Source: RBG-13-68-16 sp050018455 (GTDB lineage: Bacteria; Acidobacteriota; Thermoanaerobaculia; Thermoanaerobaculales; Thermoanaerobaculaceae). Taken from it: a stretch of DNA of 64,000 nt. This document shows positions 52,059 through 60,958 of this stretch, in pieces. The position numbers were made by a program, and so were the translations under genes. Every line of letters starts with the position of its first letter. Positions within the stretch are counted from its first letter, which is position 1. Where the stretch lies: assembly GCA_050018455.1 (NCBI GenBank), contig JBEKAA010000004.1, positions 124,001-188,000 of the forward strand. Reading direction: 5' to 3'. The notes under the pieces are model-generated. The model worked only from the letters and a program-made list of their open reading frames with translations. It did not search any database and was not told where the DNA came from.

Positions 52059-53228
52059 TCACTTCCGCCAGAGCGGGGAGTTGGTGCGCAGGCGCGTAAC
52101 CTCGCGGACGACCGCCTCAACGACGACGTCGACCTCTTCGACGGTGTTCCCGCGGCCGAGGGAGAAACGGATGTTGGCGTTGGCGAGCTCCCTGCTTCGG
52201 CCCATCGCCATCAGCACGTGGGACGGCCTGGGGTCGGCCGAGGTGCAGGCGGATCCGGAAGCCACAGCGACTTCGTTGAGGCTGACCAGGAGCGCCGCCC
52301 CGTCCACGCCGGCGAACGACAGGTTGAGGGTATTCGGGAGGCGGTGCTCGGCGTCGCCGTTCACCGTCACTCCCTCGAGGCGCGACATGACCGCGTGCTC
52401 GAGTCGGTCGCGGAGGGCGACCAGGCGTGGGCTCTCGACCGGCATCCGGGCGAGCGCGATCTCCAGTGCGCGGGCGAACCCCACGGCCCCCGGCACGTTG
52501 AGCGTCCCGGATCGCATCCCCTGCTCGTGGCCGCCGCCGTCGAGGATCGGCACGAGGTGCAGCCTCGGCTTCCTCCGTCGCACGAACAGCGCACCGACCC
52601 CTTTCGGTCCGTAGATCTTGTGGGCGGAGAACGACATGAGGTCGACGCCCAGTTCGTTGACGTCGACGGCCACCTTGCCGACCGCCTGGGTGGCGTCGCA
52701 GTGCAGGGCAACGCCGTGCTCCCGGCAGATCTCGGCGATCTCGGCAATCGGGTGCAACGTCCCGGTCTCGTTGTTGGCGAGCATGATCGAGACGAGAGCG
52801 GTCCCCGGCGTGAAGGCGTCGGCCAGACGAGCCGGGTCGAGGCGGCCCCGGCCATCCACCGGCAAGACCGTCGTCGCAAACCCTTCCCTGGCGAGAGCGG
52901 CACAGGGGTCGAGGACCGCTTTGTGCTCGGTGACGCAGGTCACGAGATGCTGGCGGCGATCCTTGAGCGCCAGGGCAGTGCCCTTGATCGCGAGGTTGTT
53001 CGACTCCGTCGCGCCCGAGGTGAATACGATCTCCTCGGGGTGTGCCCCGATGCCGGCCGCGAGCACCGAACGTGCGTTCTCCACGAGCTTCGAAGCGGCC
53101 CACCCGTACAGATGCGTTCGCGAGGCGGCGTTGCCGTAGTGCTCGGAGAAGCACGGGAGCATCGCTTCGAGGACGCCGGGATCCACCGGCGTCGTGGCGT
53201 TGTAATCCATGTAGATCGGTCTCTTCAC
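52059..53228 (-). CDS. Cysteine desulfurase (NifS/IscS type)
   Basis: The 389-residue protein has the class V aminotransferase pattern: MDYNATTPVDPGVLEAML, TSGATESNNLAIKG, PLP lysine in SAHKIYGPKGVGALF and the active cysteine in SGSACTSADPRPSHVL, the long mobile loop of group I enzymes. It releases sulfur from cysteine for Fe-S clusters and thiolated tRNA. GTG 53228 is the likely start. No iscU or other Fe-S gene is adjacent, so its exact pathway is open. Fe-S proteins in the window (the dehydrogenase) would need it. Confidence 0.95.
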   Translation of the reverse strand: MKRPIYMDYNATTPVDPGVLEAMLPCFSEHYGNAASRTHLYGWAASKLVENARSVLAAGIGAHPEEIVFTSGATESNNLAIKGTALALKDRRQHLVTCVTEHKAVLDPCAALAREGFATTVLPVDGRGRLDPARLADAFTPGTALVSIMLANNETGTLHPIAEIAEICREHGVALHCDATQAVGKVAVDVNELGVDLMSFSAHKIYGPKGVGALFVRRRKPRLHLVPILDGGGHEQGMRSGTLNVPGAVGFARALEIALARMPVESPRLVALRDRLEHAVMSRLEGVTVNGDAEHRLPNTLNLSFAGVDGAALLVSLNEVAVASGSACTSADPRPSHVLMAMGRSRELANANIRFSLGRGNTVEEVDVVVEAVVREVTRLRTNSPLWRK

Positions 53229-53368
53229 GGCTGGTCACCTCGAGGTTGGACGGGCGCGCTCTTGGCGCAGGGCGTCGAAGGGATGAGTACCGGGGAACAG
53301 CCGGGAACCAGGGCGAGCACCAAGGTGCCCGCCTTCAACCGGTTGTGGTAGCCTCCCGGCGAGCGGCG

Positions 53369-54793
53369 ATGATTCACTTTGGGACCTCCGGTTGGCGCGG
53401 CATCGTGGGCCAGGAATTCACTTTCCGCAACGTGCGGCTGGTGATGGATGCCGCCCTTTCGGTCCTTCGCAAGCGTGGTGAGGTCGGCGAGATCATCGTC
53501 TCCTACGATACTCGGCTGCTGTCCGAAAAGTTCGCCCACGAGGCGGTCGCGGTCTTCACCCACCACGGGGTGAGGACGGTCCTGTCGGAGCGGGACCTCC
53601 CGAGCCCGTGCGTCGCCCATGCGGTGCGCGAGCGCGGCGCCAGTCTGGGTGTGATGTTCACGGCGTCCCACAACCCGGCAGAGTACAACGGGGTCAAGCT
53701 CTTCGACCGGCACGGCATGCTCGCCGAGCGCGAGATGACCGACGAGATCGAGGCCGTGGTCGCGGCCAACGCGGCGGACTTCGAGGACTTCTACGTCCCA
53801 CAACCGCGTCTCGCCGGGACCGCCTCCCTCGCCGAGGGGTACCTCGCGAGCCTGGACAGGGACCTCGACTGGGCCGCCATCGGCAGGAGCGGGCTCGTGG
53901 TCGCGGTGGACCCGCTGTTCGGTACCGCGCGCGAGTTCCTGGACCGCGTGCTGATCGCGCACGGCGTCACGACCCACGTCGTGCACACGACCAAGGACCC
54001 GTACTTCGGGGGGTACGCCCCGGAGTGCACACCCTCCAACCTGGCTGGACTGCGCGAGAAGGTCCGGGCGTCGGGCGCGCAGATCGGGCTTGCCACCGAC
54101 GGTGATGCCGATCGGTTCGGAGTGATCGACGGCAAGTGCCGCCCGGTTTCGCCGAACCTGGTCATCGCGCTGCTGGCCGAGTACCTCCTCACGCGTCGCC
54201 GGGAACCCGGAGGGATCGGACGCACGGTTGCGACCACGCGGATGGTCGACCGCGTCGCGCGCGCGGCGGACCGCGAGGTGGTCGAGACGCCGGTGGGCTT
54301 CACCCACTTCAACTCCCTCTTCCGTTCTGGGCGGATCGGCATCGCCACCGAGGAGTCGGCTGGGCTCGGCGTCGCAACGCATTTGCCTGTGCGGGACGGG
54401 ATCTACGCGGCGCTCCTGATGGCCGAGTTGGTCGCCGTCGAGGGCCAGTCGCTCAACGAGCTCGTGCGACGGCTCTTCACCAACTATGGCGCGCTCGTAT
54501 CGCGCCGCGTCCAGTTGCCGTTCCGGGAGCGCACCCGCGCCGCCGTCGAGAAGGTCAGCAAGCGGACGTTCAAGGAGTTCGCCGGGCAGAAGGTGATTCG
54601 GGCGGACCGGCGAGACGGGGTCCTTCTCGAGCTGGCGGACGGGAGTTGGGTCCTGGCGCGTCCCGCCAGCACGGAACCAAAGCTGCGGATCTATGCGGAA
54701 GCAACCTCGAGCCGTCAGCTTCGCACGCTCGTGCGCGAGATGCGTCTCCTGGTGCGCGAAGCCGAGGAAGGAGTCTCGCATGTTCGAAATTGA
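53369..54793 (+). CDS. Phosphoglucomutase/phosphomannomutase family protein
   Basis: ATG 53369 (MIHFGTSGWRGIVGQEFTF) starts 474 residues; the longer frame is rejected. The alpha-D-phosphohexomutase motifs are clear: FGTSGWRG, TASHNPAEYNG with the catalytic Ser, TDGDADRFG for Mg2+, EESAGLG and RPASTEPKLRIYAEA for sugar phosphate binding. It interconverts hexose 1- and 6-phosphates; glucose, mannose and glucosamine cannot be told apart. It overlaps the enolase start by 14 bp, the head of a central-metabolism operon. Confidence 0.93.
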   Translation: MIHFGTSGWRGIVGQEFTFRNVRLVMDAALSVLRKRGEVGEIIVSYDTRLLSEKFAHEAVAVFTHHGVRTVLSERDLPSPCVAHAVRERGASLGVMFTASHNPAEYNGVKLFDRHGMLAEREMTDEIEAVVAANAADFEDFYVPQPRLAGTASLAEGYLASLDRDLDWAAIGRSGLVVAVDPLFGTAREFLDRVLIAHGVTTHVVHTTKDPYFGGYAPECTPSNLAGLREKVRASGAQIGLATDGDADRFGVIDGKCRPVSPNLVIALLAEYLLTRRREPGGIGRTVATTRMVDRVARAADREVVETPVGFTHFNSLFRSGRIGIATEESAGLGVATHLPVRDGIYAALLMAELVAVEGQSLNELVRRLFTNYGALVSRRVQLPFRERTRAAVEKVSKRTFKEFAGQKVIRADRRDGVLLELADGSWVLARPASTEPKLRIYAEATSSRQLRTLVREMRLLVREAEEGVSHVRN

Positions 54794-56060
54794 AGAGATC
54801 ATTGGGCGGGAGGTCCTGGATTCCCGCGGCAACCCGACGGTCGAGGCCGAGGTCCTGCTGGAAGGTGGCGCGGTCGGGAGTGCGATCGTCCCTTCGGGAG
54901 CCTCGACCGGCAGCCGCGAAGCCCTCGAGCTTCGCGACGGCGACAAGGCCCGTTTCAAGGGGAAGGGCGTGCTCAAGGCGGTGGAGCACGTGAACGGCGA
55001 GATTGCGGACGCGCTGGTCGAACTCGACGCCCGCGACCAGATCGGCATCGACGAGACGCTGATCGAGCTCGACGGCAACGAGGACAAGAGCCGTCTCGGG
55101 GCCAACGCGATTCTGGCGGTTTCGCTGGCGGTCGCCAAAGCCGCCGCCGACCAGAGCGGTCTCGCCCTGTACCGGTACCTGGGCGGCACGGGGTCGTGCG
55201 TGCTGCCGGTCCCGTGCATGAACCTGATCAACGGTGGCGCCCACGCCGACAACTCCCTCGACATCCAGGAGTTCATGGCCGTGCCGCTGGGTTTCACCTC
55301 GTTCGCCGAAGCGTTGCGGGCCGGCGTCGAGGTATTTCACGCGCTGCGCGAGCGTCTGAAGGCCGCCAAGCAGGTGACGGCGGTCGGGGACGAGGGTGGT
55401 TTTGCGCCCAGCCTCCCGAGCAACAGAGCGGCGCTCGAGTTCCTGGTGGCGGCGATCAAGGACGCCGGGTACGTACCGGGCGAGCAGGTGGCAGTCGCTC
55501 TGGACGCCGCCGGGAGCGAGCTTCGTACCGGCGAGGGTTACTTCCTGCCCGGGGAGGGCCGGCACGGCCTCACCGCCGAGGATCTCATCGCCGTGTACGA
55601 GGATTGGGTCAAGGAGTTCCCGATCGTCCTGATCGAGGACGGCCTCGCCGAGGACGACTGGGACGGGTGGAAGAAGCTCAACGCGCGGCTCGGCCAGAAG
55701 ATCGTCCTGGTCGGAGACGACATCTTCGTCACCAACCCCTCGATCATCGCACGCGGGATGCGGGAAGACATCGCGAACGCCGTGCTCATCAAGCTGAACC
55801 AGATCGGCACGCTGAGCGAGACCCAGCACGCCCTGCGGATGACACTCCACCACGGATGGCGGGCGATGGTGTCGCATCGCTCCGGCGAGACCGAGGACAC
55901 TACGATCGCGGACCTCGTTGTGGCGTGCGGGTGCGGGCTCATCAAGACCGGCTCCGCGTCGCGCAGCGAGCGCATCGCGAAGTACAACCGGCTGCTGAGG
56001 ATCGAGGAGGAGCTGGGGGACGCGGCGGCCTTCGCCGGCAGGGAACCGTTTGCTCGGTGA
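54780..56060 (+). CDS. eno: Enolase
   Basis: ATG 54780 lies within the end of the mutase gene with GAAGGAG upstream. The 426-residue protein has the expected motifs: GASTGSREALELRDGD, the metal ligands (VALDAA, LIEDGL, VGDDIF), catalytic lysine in LIKLNQIGTL and SHRSGETEDT at the C-terminus. It converts 2-phosphoglycerate to phosphoenolpyruvate. Full length. The stop overlaps the FtsB-like start by GTGA. Confidence 0.98.
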   Translation: MFEIEEIIGREVLDSRGNPTVEAEVLLEGGAVGSAIVPSGASTGSREALELRDGDKARFKGKGVLKAVEHVNGEIADALVELDARDQIGIDETLIELDGNEDKSRLGANAILAVSLAVAKAAADQSGLALYRYLGGTGSCVLPVPCMNLINGGAHADNSLDIQEFMAVPLGFTSFAEALRAGVEVFHALRERLKAAKQVTAVGDEGGFAPSLPSNRAALEFLVAAIKDAGYVPGEQVAVALDAAGSELRTGEGYFLPGEGRHGLTAEDLIAVYEDWVKEFPIVLIEDGLAEDDWDGWKKLNARLGQKIVLVGDDIFVTNPSIIARGMREDIANAVLIKLNQIGTLSETQHALRMTLHHGWRAMVSHRSGETEDTTIADLVVACGCGLIKTGSASRSERIAKYNRLLRIEEELGDAAAFAGREPFAR

Positions 56061-56356
56061 GGCTGCCCCGACGCCGCTGGCTGTGGTTGCTGGCGCCCAT
56101 TGTGGCCGCTCTGATAGGGCTGGGGTGGTGGCGCGCGGTGATCGTTGAACGTGACACGCGGCGGGAGCTCGAGGATCTCCGGGCACGGAGCCAGCAGCTC
56201 GAAAAGACCAACCGGGTGCTGGAGCGCGCGATCCGGGCGCTCAAGGAGGAGCGCGAGGCGCGCGCCCGGGCGGCCCGCGAGGCGCTCGACGTGGCGGCGC
56301 CCGGAGAGGTGGTCGTGATCGTCCCGCGGCCCACGCCGACGAAGGGTGCAAAATAG
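56057..56356 (+). CDS. FtsB/DivIC-like septum formation initiator
   Basis: GTG 56057 overlaps the enolase stop. The 99-residue product has one membrane helix (WLWLLAPIVAALIGLGWW) and a coiled coil (RRELEDLRARSQQLEKTNRVLERAIRAL, residues ~36-63, with leucine heptads), followed by a short Pro-rich tail. This topology, size and the position after eno are the family hallmark. It would act in the FtsQLB-type divisome. Partners are not in the window. Confidence 0.85.
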   Translation: MRLPRRRWLWLLAPIVAALIGLGWWRAVIVERDTRRELEDLRARSQQLEKTNRVLERAIRALKEEREARARAAREALDVAAPGEVVVIVPRPTPTKGAK

Positions 56357-56361
56357 GGAGC

Positions 56362-58251
56362 GTGGTGGAACCCCAACGACTAGGGCGGTACGTGATCGAA
56401 TCGGTCCTCGGGAAGGGGGCGATGGGCGTCGTCTACCTCGCCCGCGACCCGGTAATCGGACGGCGCGTCGCCCTCAAGACGCTCGTGGTCCCGGAAGATG
56501 CCGAGGAAGCGGAGGAGTTCCGCCAGCGGTTTTTGCGGGAGGCGCAGGCGGCCGGCCTCCTCAACCACCCGGGCATCGTCACGGTGTTCGACGCGGGCGT
56601 GGACGACGGAACCGGGCTCTCGTTCATCGCCATGGAGTACATCGAGGGCCGAAGCCTCCGGGAGTTCCTCCGGACCGGTCAAGGCTTCGCCTATTCCGAG
56701 GTGGCCCGGATCGCCGCGGCACTCGCCGCAGCCCTCGACTACGCACACACCAAGGGCGTCGTGCACCGGGACATCAAACCCGCCAACGTCCTTTTCACGC
56801 CGCAGGGGATGGTCAAGATCACGGATTTCGGCGTCGCCCGACTCGAGTCGTCCAACCTCACCGCCACGGGACAGTTCATCGGGACCCCCAACTACATGTC
56901 GCCGGAGCAGGTGGCGGGGGGCGTCGTTGACGGCCGCAGCGACCTGTTTTCGCTCGGCGTCGTGCTTTTCGAGCTCCTGACGGGACAGCGCCCTTTCCCC
57001 GGCCACACGCTCACCGAGGTCGCGTACAAGATCGTGCACGAGCCACCTCGAATCCCGTCGCAGGTTCGCCCGGGTCTACCGCCCGCGTTCAACCCCATCG
57101 TGCTCAAGTTGCTGGAAAAGGACCCGGACCGCCGCTACTCAAGGGGTTCCGACGTCGCGCGCGCTCTCGAAGCGCTCCGACGCGTGCTCGCCGGTGTGAC
57201 GGGCGACGTCGCCCAGTTCACGCCGCCTGCGCGTCAGCCGGCCGCCGCCGAACCGGGTGCGGTCGGCGCGGCGCCGACCGCGACCCGAGCCACCTCGGTG
57301 ATCCCGACAGCGCCGGTCCCCGGGCCGAGCGAAGGGGAACAGGAGGCGCGCGGAAGCGTCTGGCGTCTTCCAATCGAATGGCGATGGGTCGCCGTGCTGC
57401 TTGCGGCCGTGATCGTGCCGCCGGCCCTGCTGATGGCAATGCTGGCCGGCAGGGTGGACCGCGGCCCCTTCGGCGGGCCGGCAACGGGTGAACCCGCGCG
57501 CCGACACAGGCTGGCGGACGCCCAGCGGCGCGCCGCGGAAGCCGTCGCGGAGCAGCGGCCCGCCGAAGCCCTGACGCTGCTTGGCCCGGTCCTGGAGGAG
57601 GCTCCCTACAGCACGCTCGCGCGCATCCTGCTGGAGCGCGCGATGGACCAACAGGCCAACCAGCGCGACGCCGCCGGGCGCGACCGGCAGGCAGCCGCCC
57701 TGCGCGAGGAGGGGAAGGAGTTTCTCAAGGCGGGACGGTGGCGGGAGGCCCAGAGCCGTTTCCAGCAAGTGCTGGACATGATCCCTGACGACCCCGTCAC
57801 GAAGGACTTCCTCGACCTCGCAAAGGAGCACCAGCGGGTGCCGCGGGTCCAGCCGTCCCGCCCGCCGGTCGCGACCGCCATCCCGGTGCAGGCTCGGGTC
57901 GTTCCGGTCGGGGATGCGCGGCTCGAGCTTTACTTCAATTGCCCGTTGTCCGTCGGGAGGTTGACGATCGATCTCGATGGGCAACCGCTCGCCGAGAAGC
58001 CGTTCGACTTCCGCGTCAAGGGTCTCCTCTTTATCAAGAAGAAGGGTTCCGGCATCATCGAGGACGCCTTCAAGGTCAAGGCCGGCGACCACTCGCTGGT
58101 CGTGCGTCTCAGGGACAGCGGTGGTTCTCTGCTGGGCGAACAGGCTCTGCAGGCAGGCCTCGAAGGGGGCGGGCGCTACGTGCTCAAGATCGAGATGGAC
58201 GGCGAGCAGTCGGTGCCGCGATTCTCGCTCACCGCGGTTCGCGGCCGGTGA
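56362..58251 (+). CDS. Transmembrane Ser/Thr protein kinase
   Basis: GTG 56362 starts 629 residues. The kinase domain (~8-275) has the P-loop GKGAMGVVY, VALKTL (Lys), HRDIKPANV (~136-144), DFGVARLE and the GTPNYMSPEQ activation segment. A Pro/Ala linker, one membrane helix (~341-362) and an extracytoplasmic region of about 260 residues follow: a helical, TPR-like part (AEALTLLGPVLEEA; WREAQSRFQQVLDMI) and a beta-rich C-terminus. PASTA repeats are absent. Hanks-type kinases regulate cell-wall and metabolic proteins; the sensor ligand here is unknown. It lies between ftsB-like and the cyclophilin. Confidence 0.93.
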   Translation: MVEPQRLGRYVIESVLGKGAMGVVYLARDPVIGRRVALKTLVVPEDAEEAEEFRQRFLREAQAAGLLNHPGIVTVFDAGVDDGTGLSFIAMEYIEGRSLREFLRTGQGFAYSEVARIAAALAAALDYAHTKGVVHRDIKPANVLFTPQGMVKITDFGVARLESSNLTATGQFIGTPNYMSPEQVAGGVVDGRSDLFSLGVVLFELLTGQRPFPGHTLTEVAYKIVHEPPRIPSQVRPGLPPAFNPIVLKLLEKDPDRRYSRGSDVARALEALRRVLAGVTGDVAQFTPPARQPAAAEPGAVGAAPTATRATSVIPTAPVPGPSEGEQEARGSVWRLPIEWRWVAVLLAAVIVPPALLMAMLAGRVDRGPFGGPATGEPARRHRLADAQRRAAEAVAEQRPAEALTLLGPVLEEAPYSTLARILLERAMDQQANQRDAAGRDRQAAALREEGKEFLKAGRWREAQSRFQQVLDMIPDDPVTKDFLDLAKEHQRVPRVQPSRPPVATAIPVQARVVPVGDARLELYFNCPLSVGRLTIDLDGQPLAEKPFDFRVKGLLFIKKKGSGIIEDAFKVKAGDHSLVVRLRDSGGSLLGEQALQAGLEGGGRYVLKIEMDGEQSVPRFSLTAVRGR

Positions 58252-58278
58252 GGCCGCCCGCAAGAAAGGACAAAGTCA

Positions 58279-58896
58279 ATGATGAGGTTCCTCATGTTGT
58301 TCGTGGTGGCTGCGGCGTTCGCGGCACAGGCTGAGCCTGCGAACCCACGCGTCAAGCTGGAGACGAGCAAGGGCGCCATCGTGATCGAGCTCGACCAGGC
58401 GAGGGCTCCGATCACGGTGAACAACTTCCTCGAGTACGTCAAGAACGGTTTCTACGCCGAGGCGATCTTCCATCGGGTGATCCCGAAGTTCATGGTCCAG
58501 GGGGGAGGGTTCACCGCCGACATGCAGCAAAAGCAGACCCGGGAGCCGATCGTCAACGAGTCGGCCAACGGTTTGGCCAACAAACGCGGCACGATCGCGA
58601 TGGCGCGCACTTCCGACCCGAACTCGGCCAGCTCGCAGTTCTTCATCAACCTCGCGGACAACGGTTTCCTTGACAAGGCCCAGGCGCAGGACGGCGTGGG
58701 TTACTGCGTCTTCGGCAAGGTGGTGGAAGGAATGTCCGTGGTCGACGCCATCGCCGGCGTCCAGACCGGCAACGTCGGTCAGTTCCAGAACGTTCCACTC
58801 CAGCCGGTCGTGATCAAGATGGCGACCGTCGTGACGGCGGCGGCTGCGGCCAAGCCGCCCGCAGCTCAAGGGTCCGCCCCGAAGCAACCCAAGTGA
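58279..58896 (+). CDS. Secreted peptidyl-prolyl cis-trans isomerase (cyclophilin)
   Basis: ATG 58279 follows AAAGGA. The 205-residue product has a signal peptide (MMRFLMLFVVAAAFAAQA) and a cyclophilin domain with FHRVIPKFMVQGGGF, ARTSDPNSASSQFFINLADN and YCVFGKVVEGMSVVDAI. It should speed proline isomerisation in periplasmic proteins. The Ala/Lys-rich C-terminus (AAAAKPPAAQGSAPKQPK) overlaps the 3' end of the HExxH gene by 83 bp. Confidence 0.95.
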   Translation: MMRFLMLFVVAAAFAAQAEPANPRVKLETSKGAIVIELDQARAPITVNNFLEYVKNGFYAEAIFHRVIPKFMVQGGGFTADMQQKQTREPIVNESANGLANKRGTIAMARTSDPNSASSQFFINLADNGFLDKAQAQDGVGYCVFGKVVEGMSVVDAIAGVQTGNVGQFQNVPLQPVVIKMATVVTAAAAAKPPAAQGSAPKQPK

Positions 58897-59998
58897 GCTG
58901 AGGCTGGCCGGCGGGCGTCAAGCGCGCCATCACGGGCGGGAGGAATTGCTGCAACGCCTCGGCCAGTGCTTGCCGCGCCTGCACGGTGCGGCAGCGCAGC
59001 CGCCAGGCTAGCGCCCAGCTGTCGGAGCGGGAGCGGTTTCGTATCAGCCGAAGCCGGTCGCCGTCCCACCCGGAGGCGACGGAGTCGGCCCGATCGGTCT
59101 CGGTATGCCTGCCGAGGAGGAAGGCCAACCCCCACTCCCCAACCGAGTCGGTGAGGATCTCCTCCCACCCATCTGGGACCGGCGGCAGCTCGCGTGCCGG
59201 GACCGAGTCGGCGGTTGCCGGACGGTCGGGGTGGAGGAGCGCGGACGTGCTCGCCGGGGGGTGAGCCAGGAGTCTATCGACGGCTTCCCAGCCGCCCGAA
59301 CGGTAGGCGCGCAACGCCGCGGAGAAGCCCGCGGTGTAGGGGAACACAAGGTCTGCCACGAAGTAGGCCGGCACCTCGGGATCGTGTGGCAGTCCGTGGG
59401 CCTGAGCGGCCACTGTTGACTCGGCCGCCGAAAGCTGCTCGGCGTCGGGTCCCGGAGAATTGAGGACGAACATCACGAGCATCGCCTCGCCTTCGGCAAT
59501 GGCGGAAACGGCGCGTTGCCGATCGCTGTCCCCGCGCATCGCGAGCAGGAGGCTCGGCAGGTGAAAACGGTGTTCCTGGGCCGCGTGCTCCAGCTCGTGC
59601 GCCCAGACGAGCGCGCCTTCGACACGTGATGCGGCAGGCGTGTCGACGACGATCATCTCGTCGGTCTCGGGCTCGTAGAAACCGAGCACCTGACTCGTGT
59701 AGAACGTGAGGAGGTGATCGTAGACGGTTCCAGGGTCGCCCTCGATGAACCCGAGTCGGAAGAGGGCCTGAACGAACAGCTCGGGCGCGACCGGGAGATC
59801 TCGCCGGAGCTTGCGGTCGAGCACGCCGCGCAGCTCGGTGGAGGAAATGAATTGGCACGCCGGCGTGAACGGCGCCGGCACCCGCCGCAGCTGGGCGACC
59901 CGACCGGCGATCTGGGTGAGGGCGGTCGGGCAGGGTGCCGCGGCCGCGGCGCCCGCCAGCAGGACCCCCGCCAGGGCGATGCTATACTTCCGGCGCAT
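58814..59998 (-). CDS. Secreted HExxH zinc-metallopeptidase-like protein of unknown family
   Basis: The 394-residue product has a signal peptide (MRRKYSIALAGVLLAGAAAA). LVWAHELEHAAQEH carries a HExxH site (134-138) and EGEA at 169-172 could give the third ligand, as in gluzincins. A fold like MPN-2-type or BlaR-type peptidases is possible; I do not recognise the family. The upstream region begins LTQIAGRVAQLRRVPAPFTP. Its ATG (59996-59998) shares bases with the ATG of the divergent HATPase gene (59997-59999), and no Shine-Dalgarno precedes it. The C-terminus overlaps the cyclophilin gene by 83 bp. Confidence 0.68.
   Translation of the reverse strand: MRRKYSIALAGVLLAGAAAAAPCPTALTQIAGRVAQLRRVPAPFTPACQFISSTELRGVLDRKLRRDLPVAPELFVQALFRLGFIEGDPGTVYDHLLTFYTSQVLGFYEPETDEMIVVDTPAASRVEGALVWAHELEHAAQEHRFHLPSLLLAMRGDSDRQRAVSAIAEGEAMLVMFVLNSPGPDAEQLSAAESTVAAQAHGLPHDPEVPAYFVADLVFPYTAGFSAALRAYRSGGWEAVDRLLAHPPASTSALLHPDRPATADSVPARELPPVPDGWEEILTDSVGEWGLAFLLGRHTETDRADSVASGWDGDRLRLIRNRSRSDSWALAWRLRCRTVQARQALAEALQQFLPPVMARLTPAGQPQLTWVASGRTLELRAAWPQPPPSRRSPS
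59983..59988 (+). promoter_or_regulatory. Candidate -10 box (TATACT) of the HATPase-STAS-receiver operon
   Basis: TATACT lies eight bases before ATG 59997, inside the signal-peptide coding region of the divergent HExxH gene. Transcription would start at about the ATG, giving a leaderless mRNA. No -35 consensus is seen at 17 bp. Confidence 0.45.
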
Positions 59999-60428
59999 GA
60001 CTCGAGACGCTCGGCTCCAGCTTCTTTCGTCCTACGAGAACATTGAGTTGGCCGAGCACGTTCTCGCGGAGATGTGCGGTTCGAACAGCGTCGACGATGA
60101 GGTCACCTACTGGGTGGGCATGGCGTTGCGGGAGGCTCTTGCCAATGCGATCAAGCATGGCAACAAGCTTAACCCCGAAAAGCGGGTGTTCGTGCACATG
60201 GCGTTGGAGCCCAACGTCGAACTGCGAATCGTGGTCGAAGACGAGGGTGAGGGTTTCGACCCCGAGGCGGTCGCCAACCCGACCGACCCCGGCAACCTGC
60301 TCCTCTCCAGCGGCCGCGGTGTCTACTACATGCGCCAGTTCATGGACGAGGTTCGCTTCCACATCGGCGAGCGGGGCGGCACGCGTCTCGAGCTCGTCAA
60401 GAGACTGAACGGAAGGAGGACGAAATGA
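59997..60428 (+). CDS. RsbW/SpoIIAB-like anti-sigma serine kinase (HATPase)
   Basis: The 143-residue product has the small GHKL ATPase fold of partner-switch kinases: N-box MALREALANAIKHGN, G1 box EDEGEGFDPE and G2 region GRGVYYMRQFMDEV. These kinases phosphorylate a STAS protein and hold a sigma factor or other partner. The STAS gene is next, its ATG overlapping this stop (ATGA at 60425-60428). The start codon overlaps the divergent gene's. Confidence 0.9.
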   Translation: MTRDARLQLLSSYENIELAEHVLAEMCGSNSVDDEVTYWVGMALREALANAIKHGNKLNPEKRVFVHMALEPNVELRIVVEDEGEGFDPEAVANPTDPGNLLLSSGRGVYYMRQFMDEVRFHIGERGGTRLELVKRLNGRRTK

Positions 60429-60763
60429 AAACCAGGGTCAGGGACGTGGGTGACGTGCGGGTACTGGACCTCGAGGGGAAGATCACGATCGGGGCCGGCG
60501 ATGTGGAGCTTCGCAAGCAGATCGAAGACGCGGTCGCCGGAGGGAAGCTCCACCTTCTCTTGAACCTCGCAGGCGTGAGCCACATCGACTCCTCGGGGAT
60601 CGGGGAGATGGTCGGGTGCTTCACGACGCTGGCCCGCAAGGGCGGCAAGATGAAGCTCCTCAACCTCACCCAGAAGATCAACGACATCCTTCAGGTCACC
60701 CAGCTCATCACGGTCTTCGACGTTTACGACAGCGAGACGGAGGCGCTCGCCAGTTTCAAGTAG
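60425..60763 (+). CDS. STAS-domain anti-sigma-factor antagonist
   Basis: The 112-residue product is a single STAS domain: VRVLDLEGKITIGAG at the start and HIDSSGIGEMV (Ser56/Ser57) with the phosphorylatable serine of SpoIIAA/RsbV. It is preceded by GGAGGACGAA. Unphosphorylated STAS protein would bind the upstream kinase and free its client. Cotranscribed with it. Confidence 0.95.
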   Translation: MKTRVRDVGDVRVLDLEGKITIGAGDVELRKQIEDAVAGGKLHLLLNLAGVSHIDSSGIGEMVGCFTTLARKGGKMKLLNLTQKINDILQVTQLITVFDVYDSETEALASFK

Positions 60764-60958
60764 CCGGCCGCGCTTCGTGCCATGCAGCGTCGCAAGGCGC
60801 AACTCCAGGGTGGGTTTCGATGCGGGCTCCAGGCCTGAGGCTCGCCGCGAACGCTCGCCCGTTGGTTGCTCGCTCTCACGGGACCGTGAAGGCCGCCGTC
60901 TCTCCGCCGCGGGTGGTGCGATATGAGAACGGCTAATTGAGGCCGGGGGAAGGACAAC

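Noticed and set aside
48236..52099. A 1,287-codon plus-strand open frame opposite mfd
   Set aside because: It mirrors a well-supported gene in a high-GC region; residues are Arg/Leu/Asp-rich without domain motifs, as expected from antisense of a GC-rich gene.
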